Assembly: GCA_031373665.1 (NCBI GenBank) | Contig: JANMMZ010000016.1 | Coordinates: forward strand, 124,001-188,000 | Reading direction: 5' to 3' | Length of the DNA: 64,000 nucleotides | From: M3007 sp031373665 | Lineage (GTDB): Bacteria; Bacteroidota; Bacteroidia; Chitinophagales; Saprospiraceae | Shown: positions 26,730 through 33,379 of the stretch, in pieces | How the letters are laid out: each line of letters begins with the position of its first letter | Numbering within the stretch: position 1 is the stretch's first letter | Program-made: the position numbers and the translations under genes | Notes under the pieces: generated by a model | Databases searched by the model: none | The model's input: the letters and a program-made list of their open reading frames with translations, nothing else | What the model was told of the DNA's origin: nothing

Positions 26730-27587
26730 CTACTTACTTGTTTTGCCTCGTGGGCTTTTACCCATTTTGTTTTCTAGGTTCAGGAGTCGGATATTTCTAA
26801 AATCAATGGGTTGTCCTTCACTTTGAAGCGCAATATAGCCTGTTTTCAATAACTTTCCGTCTTGTTTGATCGCAGGATCGTAACCATTGGCCACGCCGCC
26901 GCCGATCTGTGGCTTAGAGTATTGCAACACCGTTTCACCATTGATGATATGCGTGATGAGGGAGTCACCGAGTACAATCAGTTCTGCTTGTACCCACTGC
27001 TCCCCTTCGTACGTTTTGGAGGATGAATTAATGCAGTGGCGCGGATCTTTTTTCCCTTCAAAAATCACATCGGTGCCTGGAGAGCACATATTACCAGTGG
27101 GGCGTGGCTTGCCGTCGCCCAGCCCAGCGAGGAGTTGCATTTCGACCGAAATAGGCCAGTCTTGCTCCTTCGGCATAGTCCGCGGATCTTGAGAATGAAA
27201 CATAATGCCGCTGTTTTTGATCGTATATTCGGGTGCATCGGTGCGCCATTCTCCTACAAAGCGGTACTCAAACTTTAGGTGGTAATAGGAATAAGGCTGG
27301 TTGAAATACAAATGTCCAAATCGGTCATTGAACTGATCGTATTGGTCATAACGAACCTGAATCATATCGTCTTTGACCCGAAAAGTATTCCCATAATTGT
27401 CGCCCACCTCGTGGTGGTAGATTTTGACCGTCCAGTCCTTCATGTCTTTGCCATTGAACAATGGGATCCACTTGTCAGATCCATGTCTCCAACTGGCACA
27501 ACCCATCTGTGCGCATAAAAAGACAAATAAGACAAACTTGCTGAAAGTATGGTTCAATAAGGGGCGAATTGCGTTAAAAATAGGCAT
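26730..27587 (-). CDS. DUF1080 (3-keto-disaccharide hydrolase-like) secreted protein
   Basis: 285 residues from the ATG at 27587. The signal peptide or lipoprotein leader ends GCASW. The DUF1080 domain starts at WIPLFNGKDMKDWTVK and contains RVKDDMIQV, the DAPEYTIKNSGIMFHSQDP stretch, PISVEMQLLGG-like and GYIALQSEGQPIDFRNIRLL. The fold is a LamG-like jelly roll; family members act on glycans or keto-sugars, but the substrate here is unknown. A TACCTTTG box lies at 27609-27616, so the longer open frame to 27662 is rejected. Confidence 0.82.
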   Translation of the reverse strand: MPIFNAIRPLLNHTFSKFVLFVFLCAQMGCASWRHGSDKWIPLFNGKDMKDWTVKIYHHEVGDNYGNTFRVKDDMIQVRYDQYDQFNDRFGHLYFNQPYSYYHLKFEYRFVGEWRTDAPEYTIKNSGIMFHSQDPRTMPKEQDWPISVEMQLLAGLGDGKPRPTGNMCSPGTDVIFEGKKDPRHCINSSSKTYEGEQWVQAELIVLGDSLITHIINGETVLQYSKPQIGGGVANGYDPAIKQDGKLLKTGYIALQSEGQPIDFRNIRLLNLENKMGKSPRGKTSK

Positions 27588-27608
27588 AAGGCGACAATAG
27601 TTAGTGCG

Positions 27609-27616
27609 CAAAGGTA
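27609..27616 (-). promoter_or_regulatory. -7 box TACCTTTG for the DUF1080 gene
   Basis: Minus-strand TAnnTTTG match 21 bases upstream of the ATG at 27587. Confidence 0.55.
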
Positions 27617-27701
27617 ACTGCAATCTTGACAATATGGTATTTTTTGGGCTGCTCTGTAGCACTTATGCTGCGAGGAAAATCTGATGCACTAATAGTAAGA
27701 G

Positions 27702-27735
27702 AGCGTGCCGCTACTGTGATGGGTAGCGACACGCT
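27702..27735 (-). terminator. hairpin terminator closing the paralogue array
   Basis: Arms 27702-27714 and 27723-27735 (13 bases, one mismatch). It lies just downstream of the last array gene and upstream of the DUF1080 gene's promoter. Confidence 0.65.
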
Positions 27736-27758
27736 TGGGGCTAAACCTACAGGTATTG

Positions 27759-28295
27759 TCACTCTACTACAGTTGGTAACTTATATGATAGTGAATCGGA
27801 TCTAATTTGTATGCCAATTTGCTTTTTTATTCCAGCACTATCTGTCATAAAAAAATAATTACAACCTGTCCAAAAGCCTTCTCTTCCTACAGATGGGAGT
27901 ACCTCTACTAAAAAATCACAGTTTTCACCTTTCGCTATTTTTTTTTCATTTGAAATAAAACCGCATAATATACTACTACTCTCTATTCTTCCGTTTTTTG
28001 AATAATAATAGAAAGTATTAGGAGAAAGTATCTCAATACTATCGAGTATGTATGCGGTCATAAAGACGTGAATACTATCAAAATTATTATTCTTTATATT
28101 AATAATATGTATGCGTTCGCTTCTTTCTGCTTGTTTATGCATACTGTCCATTTTTATAAATTGGCCATTAATAAAAGTTGTGGCCGAGATATTAAATTGA
28201 ATTGATGGTATCTTGGTTATAGCACGAGTATTTTTTTTACACCCCAAAAATATGAAAACAAGCAAAACCAGGGAGTAAAATATTGTTTTATGCAT
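27759..28295 (-). CDS. secreted lipoprotein, divergent member of the immunity-like array (copy 1)
   Basis: 178 residues from the ATG at 28295. The leader MHKTIFYSLVLLVFIFLGC is nearly identical to the other copies but ends in a proper lipobox (FLGC). The mature part has diverged almost beyond recognition. Segments still align in order: IHIINIKNNNFDSI with the others' IKIRMINTEIDTF, TFYYYSKNGRIESSSIL with VVEYYEKDSTKTSNII, and GENCDFLVEVLP with HDTFSIFLRVED. It is the most downstream copy, so is read last from the toxin gene. An open extension to 28385 reads through the toxin-tail footprint and is not preferred. Confidence 0.6.
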   Translation of the reverse strand: MHKTIFYSLVLLVFIFLGCKKNTRAITKIPSIQFNISATTFINGQFIKMDSMHKQAERSERIHIINIKNNNFDSIHVFMTAYILDSIEILSPNTFYYYSKNGRIESSSILCGFISNEKKIAKGENCDFLVEVLPSVGREGFWTGCNYFFMTDSAGIKKQIGIQIRSDSLSYKLPTVVE

Positions 28296-28322
28296 TATTT
28301 CTGTCTTTTTGAGTTTAAGTAC
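28295..28322 (-). other. toxin-tail footprint before copy 1
   Basis: Bases just upstream of the ATG match the final codons of the RHS toxin gene and in that frame read L-N-S-K-R-Q-K-stop, with the stop overlapping the ATG as TAATG. The same arrangement precedes copies 2-4. Confidence 0.55.
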
Positions 28323-28392
28323 TTTTTTGCTAGCGTTGGACGGACAGCGGCCTTCGGCATGGTACTCTGTATGCAAAAAAGACATGACAAAA

Positions 28393-28425
28393 CCTACTCA
28401 GCGCAGAAATGCTGCGCCGAGTAGG
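28393..28425 (-). terminator. array hairpin between copies 2 and 1
   Basis: Arms 28393-28406 and 28412-28425 (14 bases, one wobble position), followed on the coding strand by a short T run. The same hairpin recurs at 29034-29066, 29652-29684 and 30290-30322. Confidence 0.65.
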
Positions 28426-28447
28426 AGTGAGATTTTCAAGTAATACT

Positions 28448-28936
28448 TTAGTCAAAAAAATGAAAGCGAGCAGGTACTCTTGTGCCCGAACTATCCCTTT
28501 CTGTATTGACGAAATACTTATGCTTGTACCTTTTATCCTCTACCCTTAGAAAAATAGAAAACGTATCATGGGGACACAGGGTGGCATAATAACCATCAGG
28601 CCCAAATATAATATTAGATGTTTTTGTGCTATCTTTTTCGTAATACTCCACTACGTCATAATTGATAAAGGGGAGCGAAGTCTGGTATGTACAGAGATAA
28701 TAAGCAGGAATATAAAAAGTATCAATTTCTGTATTAATCATCCTTATCTTAATGAATTTCTCTACGATACCATTATTCCAAGGTTTACACTTACCTTTGA
28801 GGAGCAAATCTTCATCGCTTTTTTCTAGATCGAAAGCCTCGAATCTGATTCCAATAAAAGCCTTAGGCTGTGGTTTCTCAAATCCACAAAACGTGAAAAC
28901 AAGCAAAACCAGTGAGTAAAATATTGTTTTATGCAT
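28448..28936 (-). CDS. secreted immunity-like paralogue (copy 2)
   Basis: 162 residues from the ATG at 28936. Signal peptide or weak lipoprotein leader (1-17, then Cys-Gly). The mature part has the family pattern GIRFEAFDLEKSDEDLLLKG, K-C-K-P-W, EKFIKIRMIN, INYDVVEYYEKDS, a His-Asp-Thr turn and the C-terminus RVPARFHFFD. It is closest to copy 5: both share TEIDTFYIPAYYLCTYQT and GPDGYYA. It is preceded by an exact toxin-tail footprint. Function unknown; immunity to the upstream RHS toxin is inferred from position. Confidence 0.65.
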   Translation of the reverse strand: MHKTIFYSLVLLVFTFCGFEKPQPKAFIGIRFEAFDLEKSDEDLLLKGKCKPWNNGIVEKFIKIRMINTEIDTFYIPAYYLCTYQTSLPFINYDVVEYYEKDSTKTSNIIFGPDGYYATLCPHDTFSIFLRVEDKRYKHKYFVNTERDSSGTRVPARFHFFD

Positions 28937-28963
28937 TATTCTTGTCTTTTTGAGTTTAAATAC
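28936..28963 (-). other. toxin-tail footprint before copy 2
   Basis: Reads L-N-S-K-R-Q-E-stop in the toxin frame, the same last residues as the intact RHS protein, with a TAATG overlap to the copy 2 start. Confidence 0.6.
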
Positions 28964-29033
28964 TTTTTTGCTACCGTTGGACGGACAGCGGCCTTCGGCA
29001 TGGTACTCTGTACGCAGAAAAGACATGACAAAA

Positions 29034-29066
29034 CCTACTCAGCGCAGAAATACTGGGCCGAGTAGG
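29034..29066 (-). terminator. array hairpin between copies 3 and 2
   Basis: Same hairpin as at 28393-28425 with two base changes; arms 29034-29047 and 29053-29066. Confidence 0.6.
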
Positions 29067-29075
29067 AGTGAGACT

Positions 29076-29564
29076 TTAGTCAAAAAAATGAAACCGAGCG
29101 GGTACTCTTACACCTGAACTATCCCATTGGGCTGTAACAAAATATTTATGCTTGTAACTTTTGTTTTCTACTTTTAGAAAAAGAGAAAGCGTATCGTGGG
29201 GTGGTAGGGGCATAATAGGCCCAGGCATTGTGAACAGAATTTTAGACATTATTGTACTGTCTTTTATATAGTGCTCCACTACGTCGTAGTTGATAAAAGG
29301 GCAAAAACTCTGAGAGCCACAATAAAAATAGGCAGGAATATGAAAAGTGTCACTTTCCATATTAATCATTCTTACTTTAATGAATTTCTCTACAACACCA
29401 TCATTCCAAGGTTTACACCTGCCTTTTAGGAGCAAATCTTCATCGCTTTTTTCGAGTTCGAAGGTATCAAACCTGATTCCTTTAAAAGCCTTGGGCTTTG
29501 GTTTCTCAAATCCACAAAACGTGAAAATAACCAAAAGCAGTGAGTAAAATATTGTTTTATGCAT
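29076..29564 (-). CDS. secreted immunity-like paralogue (copy 3)
   Basis: 162 residues from the ATG at 29564. Leader MHKTIFYSLLLVIFTFCG. The body shares KAFKGIRFDTFELEKSDEDL, EKFIKVRMINMESDTFHIPAY and RVPARFHFFD, and pairs with copy 4 (both have MESDTFHIPAY). The longest open frame here runs on to 29771 through the hairpin and spacer, which is not plausible as coding. It lies 628 bases from both neighbours, start to start. Confidence 0.62.
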   Translation of the reverse strand: MHKTIFYSLLLVIFTFCGFEKPKPKAFKGIRFDTFELEKSDEDLLLKGRCKPWNDGVVEKFIKVRMINMESDTFHIPAYFYCGSQSFCPFINYDVVEHYIKDSTIMSKILFTMPGPIMPLPPHDTLSLFLKVENKSYKHKYFVTAQWDSSGVRVPARFHFFD

Positions 29565-29591
29565 TATTTCTGTCTTTTTGAGTTTAAATAC
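29564..29591 (-). other. toxin-tail footprint before copy 3
   Basis: L-N-S-K-R-Q-K-stop in the toxin frame, with TAATG coupling to copy 3. Confidence 0.55.
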
Positions 29592-29651
29592 TTTTTTGCT
29601 AGCGTTGGACGGACTGCGGCCTACGGTATGGTACCTCTGAGGCATGATAAA

Positions 29652-29684
29652 CCTACTCAGCGCAGAAATGCTGCGCCGAGTAGG
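29652..29684 (-). terminator. array hairpin between copies 4 and 3
   Basis: Arms 29652-29665 and 29671-29684; the same sequence as the hairpin at 28393-28425. Confidence 0.65.
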
Positions 29685-29706
29685 AGTGAGATTTTCAAGT
29701 AATACT

Positions 29707-30192
29707 TTAGTCAAAAAAATGAAAGCGAGCAGGTACTCTTGTGCCCGAACTATCCCTTTTAGTAGTAACAAAATATTTATTCTTGTAATTTTTATTAGGT
29801 ATAACTAGAAAAAGAAAGAACGTATCATTAGGAGGTAGTACGGTACTATAACCTCGTGTTGTGAATAAAATATTAGAGGTTATTGTACTATCTGCTTCGT
29901 AGCACTCAAATACATCGTAGTTAATAAAAGAGGAAATATTTTCTATTCCACAATAATAAGCAGGAATATGGAAAGTGTCACTTTCCATATTAATCATTCT
30001 TACTTTAATGAATTTCTCTACGATACCATTAATCCAAGGTTTACACTTGCTTTTGAGGAGCAAATCCTCATCGCTTTTTTCGAGTTCGAAGGTATCAAGC
30101 CTGATTCCTATAAAAGCCTTAGGCTGTGGTTTCTCAAATCCACAAAACGTGAAAACAAGCAAAACCAGTGAGTAAAATATTGTTTTATGCAT
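29707..30192 (-). CDS. secreted immunity-like paralogue (copy 4)
   Basis: 161 residues from the ATG at 30192. Same leader and frame as its neighbours. Differences concentrate in the middle and late segments (YYCGIENISSFINYDVFECYEADS; TTRGYSTVLPPNDTFFLF), while the ends are nearly unchanged. That pattern suggests diversifying change in the exposed part with conserved flanks. It is preceded by a toxin-tail footprint and followed by the array hairpin. Confidence 0.62.
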   Translation of the reverse strand: MHKTIFYSLVLLVFTFCGFEKPQPKAFIGIRLDTFELEKSDEDLLLKSKCKPWINGIVEKFIKVRMINMESDTFHIPAYYCGIENISSFINYDVFECYEADSTITSNILFTTRGYSTVLPPNDTFFLFLVIPNKNYKNKYFVTTKRDSSGTRVPARFHFFD

Positions 30193-30219
30193 TATTTCTG
30201 TCTTTTTGAGTTTAAATAC
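30192..30219 (-). other. toxin-tail footprint before copy 4
   Basis: L-N-S-K-R-Q-K-stop in the toxin frame, with TAATG coupling to copy 4. Similarity to the intact toxin gene fades beyond about 28 bases upstream of the ATG. Confidence 0.55.
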
Positions 30220-30289
30220 TTTTTTGCTAGCGTTGGACGGACTGCGGCCTACGGCATGGTACTCTGTACGCAGAAAAGACATGACAAAA

Positions 30290-30322
30290 CCTACTCAGCG
30301 CAGAAATACTACGCCGAGTAGG
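30290..30322 (-). terminator. array hairpin between copies 5 and 4
   Basis: Arms 30290-30303 and 30309-30322, with two changes from the commonest version. A short T run follows on the coding strand. Confidence 0.6.
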
Positions 30323-30344
30323 AGTGAGATTTTCAAGTGATACT

Positions 30345-30833
30345 TTAGTCAAAAAAATGAAACCGAGCAGGTACTCTTGTACCCGAACTATCCCTTTCAG
30401 TATTGACAAAATATTTATACTTGTAGTTTTTGTTTTTTACCCTTAGAAAAATAGAAAGCGTATCATGGGGACACAGGGCGGCATAATAACCATCAGGCCC
30501 AAATATAATATTAGATATTTTTGTGCTATCTTTTTCGTAATTCTCCACTACGTCATAATTGATAAAGGGGAGCGAAGTCTGGTATGTACAGAGATAATAA
30601 GCAGGAATATAAAAAGTATCAATTTCTGTATTAATCATCCTTATCTTAATGAATTTCTCTACAATGCCATCATTCCAAGGTTTACACCTGCCTTTTAGGA
30701 GCAAATCTTCATCGCTTTTTTCTAAGTCGAAAGCCTCAAATCTGATTCCAATAAAAGCCTTAGGCTGTGGTTTCTCAAATCCACAAAACGTGAAAACAAG
30801 CAAAACCAGTGAGTAAAATATTGTTTTATGCAT
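30345..30833 (-). CDS. secreted immunity-like protein translationally coupled to the RHS toxin (copy 5)
   Basis: 162 residues. Its ATG overlaps the stop of the RHS gene by one base (TAATG), the classic spacing of a toxin-immunity pair. Leader MHKTIFYSLVLLVFTFCG, then the family pattern with KAFIGIRFEAFDLEKSDEDL, PWNDGIVEKFIKIRMIN and RVPARFHFFD. A Sec-type leader suggests that it acts in the periplasm or at the outer membrane. The immunity role is inferred from position only; I know no named family for it. Confidence 0.65.
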   Translation of the reverse strand: MHKTIFYSLVLLVFTFCGFEKPQPKAFIGIRFEAFDLEKSDEDLLLKGRCKPWNDGIVEKFIKIRMINTEIDTFYIPAYYLCTYQTSLPFINYDVVENYEKDSTKISNIIFGPDGYYAALCPHDTLSIFLRVKNKNYKYKYFVNTERDSSGTRVPARFHFFD

Positions 30834-32089
30834 TATTCTTGTCTTTTTGAGTTTAAGTAATACGGATCTAATACCTGTCTTGCTATATCGGGTATTGTTT
30901 CTGCTTGCTGTAACTTAGCTGTTGGGCCCCGCGGAATAGTTATCTTTGGCCCTTCTTCCATTATATTTACTGGAGGAGCACCTACGTGACCTAAATAAGA
31001 ACCTCTAATGTGTAGCATTTGATGCACCAATTCGTGAGCAATTACAAATCCTGCGGCATAATTTTTATCACCCTTATGTAATCTAATTTTAGTGTCATTA
31101 AAATTAATCCATGAGACATATCCAAACCCAAGTTCATGTTTAAGACTTTCATAATATACAAGAATAGTTCCATCTGGCCCTGGACCAGAATTGCCTGGAT
31201 ATGTTACAAAACCATCAACAATTCTTTCTCTAATAAAAGCCAAAAACATTTGATTGGGGTAGGTAGTCTCATGTTTTTTAGCCTCTTTTGAAGAAACTTG
31301 AGTTAGGCTTAATCCACTGTATCCATTTTTGGCAAAAATAGTTGCTGCTTCCAAAATAATATTCTTTAATTTTTCAGCAGACAAACCTGCTTCATTTACA
31401 AAAAAAGCAGTAGGTAGGTTTACTTTTATGCCGCTAGATTTATTAGCCCAATCATCAGCGCGATTCTGCCGCTGAATCTGTTCTGCTGACTCCTTGCTAC
31501 CAGGTCTTGATGAGTCCAACCATTCATTATTTGTCAGGCCATCGGCACCACGTTGTCCTAACATACCTGTTGGGTCATTAAACGCTATAGGGTTATTAAA
31601 AGTATAGGCATACGACGAATAATTGGCTTGCGGTTCCGCCATCGGATCCACGCTCCACCACCTACTTACCCAAGGGTCATAAAACCTAGCCCCGTAATCA
31701 TTCCACTCCAACCCAAAATCAGCATTCCATTCTTTACCGTTGTATTGGTATTTATTGGGGGCTGACCCAGAAGCCAATCCCTCTATATTAGCACCGAAGG
31801 GGTAATAGTGGTTTTGTTGAAGTATTTCTAACGTTGTGACTATGCCACTATTGTCTAGGTCGGCAAAGGTAACGCGGGTATTGCCTAGGTGGTCTTTTAT
31901 ATTGTATTCGTACCGCCAGATAACTTCACCGAAGGTATTAATACCTGTCAATCCGCGCCGCGTCATGCTGCTAAAGTTGCCGCGTAGGTCATATTGAATC
32001 TGGCAGTTATTATTTTCCAGTTCCTTAGAACAAACCATCCACGATCTTAGGGAAGACAAAGCGCGGCTCATCGAACAAAATAAGAACAC
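30833..32089 (-). CDS. N-terminally truncated RHS protein with HExxH metallopeptidase-like toxin tip
   Basis: 418 residues. Residues about 30-175 are the end of an RHS/YD-repeat shell: YDLRGN, KDHLGNTRVTF, YYPFGANIEG, the core GLEWNDYGARFYDPWVSRW, then NNPIAFNDPTG. After this junction comes a variable tip (about 176-418) with IAHELVHQMLHIRG (HExxH at 352-356) and NIMEEG, a likely zinc peptidase. Full RHS proteins run to over 1,000 residues; the secretion and cage parts are missing, and residues 1-28 look like read-through of unrelated sequence. It is therefore an orphan toxin module or remnant. Start uncertain (32089, 32071 or 32038). Confidence 0.75.
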   Translation of the reverse strand: MFLFCSMSRALSSLRSWMVCSKELENNNCQIQYDLRGNFSSMTRRGLTGINTFGEVIWRYEYNIKDHLGNTRVTFADLDNSGIVTTLEILQQNHYYPFGANIEGLASGSAPNKYQYNGKEWNADFGLEWNDYGARFYDPWVSRWWSVDPMAEPQANYSSYAYTFNNPIAFNDPTGMLGQRGADGLTNNEWLDSSRPGSKESAEQIQRQNRADDWANKSSGIKVNLPTAFFVNEAGLSAEKLKNIILEAATIFAKNGYSGLSLTQVSSKEAKKHETTYPNQMFLAFIRERIVDGFVTYPGNSGPGPDGTILVYYESLKHELGFGYVSWINFNDTKIRLHKGDKNYAAGFVIAHELVHQMLHIRGSYLGHVGAPPVNIMEEGPKITIPRGPTAKLQQAETIPDIARQVLDPYYLNSKRQE

Positions 32090-32146
32090 CTAAATCCCCT
32101 CGCTGGTTACAGAACGAAAATCAAACAACCCTACAAGAAAAAACAA

Positions 32147-32154
32147 TACCTTTG
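32147..32154 (+). promoter_or_regulatory. -7 box TACCTTTG for the MFS gene
   Basis: TAnnTTTG match 18 bases before the TTG start at 32173. Confidence 0.5.
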
Positions 32155-32172
32155 AGCTGAAATTAAGAGACC

Positions 32173-33372
32173 TTGATAGAAATACAGACCGATTCGGCAC
32201 AAACAGAACCAGATATAGAGAAGGCGTTATACAATCGCCCGTTTTTGCTGTTGTGCCTATCCCACGCTTTATTTGCGGGTAGTTTCAATATGATGATACC
32301 AGAGTTGCCCTCCTACCTGAGTGCCATGGGCGGGGCCGAACACAAAGGTTGGATCATCGCTATTTTCACCATCACTGCGGGTATATCGCGTCCATTCAGC
32401 GGAAAACTGGCCGATACCATCGGTCGCCTCCCAGTGATGTACATCGGTACGTTGGCCTGTGTATTTTGCAGTTTATTTTATCCATTATTACCCTTTGTAA
32501 GCGGATTTTTCTTGTTACGCTTTATTCATGGGTTCTCTACTGGATTCAAGCCCACCGGTACGGCGGCTTATGTGGCCGATGTGGTACCGGACAATCGTCG
32601 TGGGGAGGCGATGGGTATTTTAGGCATTTGTTTGAGCATAGGAGCCAGTGCTTCGCCGCCTTTGGGCAGTTGGCTGGTAAAGCACCATGATACCTCGGCC
32701 ATGTTTTATGCTTCTTCGGGATTGGCATTGATCTCTATACTGGTATTGCTCAACCTCAAGGAAACCCTTCCCCACAAACAGCGTTTCCGATGGAGTCTTT
32801 TGAAAGTAGGACGCGACGATGTTTATGATCCTCGGGCCATCCCTTCGGCCATTGTCATGCTTTTTTCTTATGTAAGTTATGGGGTGGTCTTGACCCTAGT
32901 CCCTGACCTGAGCGATCACCTTGGGATTGAAAATAGGGGTACATTTTTTACTGTTTTTACGTTGGCCAGTGCCTCTACCCGCATTTTTGCGGGGCGGGTT
33001 TCCGACCAATTGGGTCGAGTACCAGTGCTCAAAGTTTCTGCGGTGATACTGGCGGGCTCCATGTTTACCTTTGCCAATGCCACCACCGCTCCCCTACTCT
33101 ACCTTGCAGCCACCTTGTTTGGATTGGGCAATGGGGTCTTTTCACCAGCCATCAATGCTTGGACTATTGACCTTGGCGATCCCGAACGCAAAGGGCGCGC
33201 CATGGCCACCATGTACATTGCGCTGGAGATCGCTATTGGTTGCGGTGCTTGGTTTGCAGGGTGGTATTTTGCCGATGATCCACTCCGGATGCCCTTTGTA
33301 TTTTCATTGGCAGGGGTACTTTGCTTGGGTGGGTTGGTCTATTTGGTCGTACGAAGAACGATACCTACTTAA
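32173..33372 (+). CDS. major facilitator superfamily transporter
   Basis: 399 residues with twelve predicted membrane helices. The loop 2-3 motif is GKLADTIGRLPVMYIG (motif A) and its counterpart in the second half is GRVSDQLGRVPVLK. RFIHGFSTGFKPTGTAAYVADVVPDNRRGEAMG fits the drug/proton or sugar efflux group. The start is a TTG, the only one giving a full first helix and correctly spaced from the promoter box. Substrate unknown. It ends 7 bases before the convergent dabB. Confidence 0.85.
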   Translation: MIEIQTDSAQTEPDIEKALYNRPFLLLCLSHALFAGSFNMMIPELPSYLSAMGGAEHKGWIIAIFTITAGISRPFSGKLADTIGRLPVMYIGTLACVFCSLFYPLLPFVSGFFLLRFIHGFSTGFKPTGTAAYVADVVPDNRRGEAMGILGICLSIGASASPPLGSWLVKHHDTSAMFYASSGLALISILVLLNLKETLPHKQRFRWSLLKVGRDDVYDPRAIPSAIVMLFSYVSYGVVLTLVPDLSDHLGIENRGTFFTVFTLASASTRIFAGRVSDQLGRVPVLKVSAVILAGSMFTFANATTAPLLYLAATLFGLGNGVFSPAINAWTIDLGDPERKGRAMATMYIALEIAIGCGAWFAGWYFADDPLRMPFVFSLAGVLCLGGLVYLVVRRTIPT

Positions 33373-33379
33373 TTCCCAA

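Larger units (their letters stand above)
27759..30833 (-). repeat. tandem array of five ~628-641 bp gene cassettes
   Basis: The five MHKTIF starts lie at 30833, 30192, 29564, 28936 and 28295, spaced 641, 628, 628 and 641 bases. Each full unit holds the toxin-tail footprint, a gene of about 161-178 codons and a 33-base hairpin. Copies 2/5 and 3/4 are the closest pairs, and copy 1 is divergent. Confidence 0.8.

Noticed and set aside
28295..30282. Upstream in-frame extensions of the array genes (MSFLRTEYHA... starts)
   Set aside because: The extension is open in copies 1, 2 and 4, but in copy 3 it reads through the hairpin, and copy 5 begins directly at MHKTIF, where the toxin gene ends. The signal peptide also starts at MHKTIF. 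The open frame follows from conserved DNA.
27759..30833. CRISPR-like or tandem-repeat locus
   Set aside because: The spacing is even (628-641 bases) but the units are whole genes with hairpins, not short repeats with spacers. No cas gene is present.
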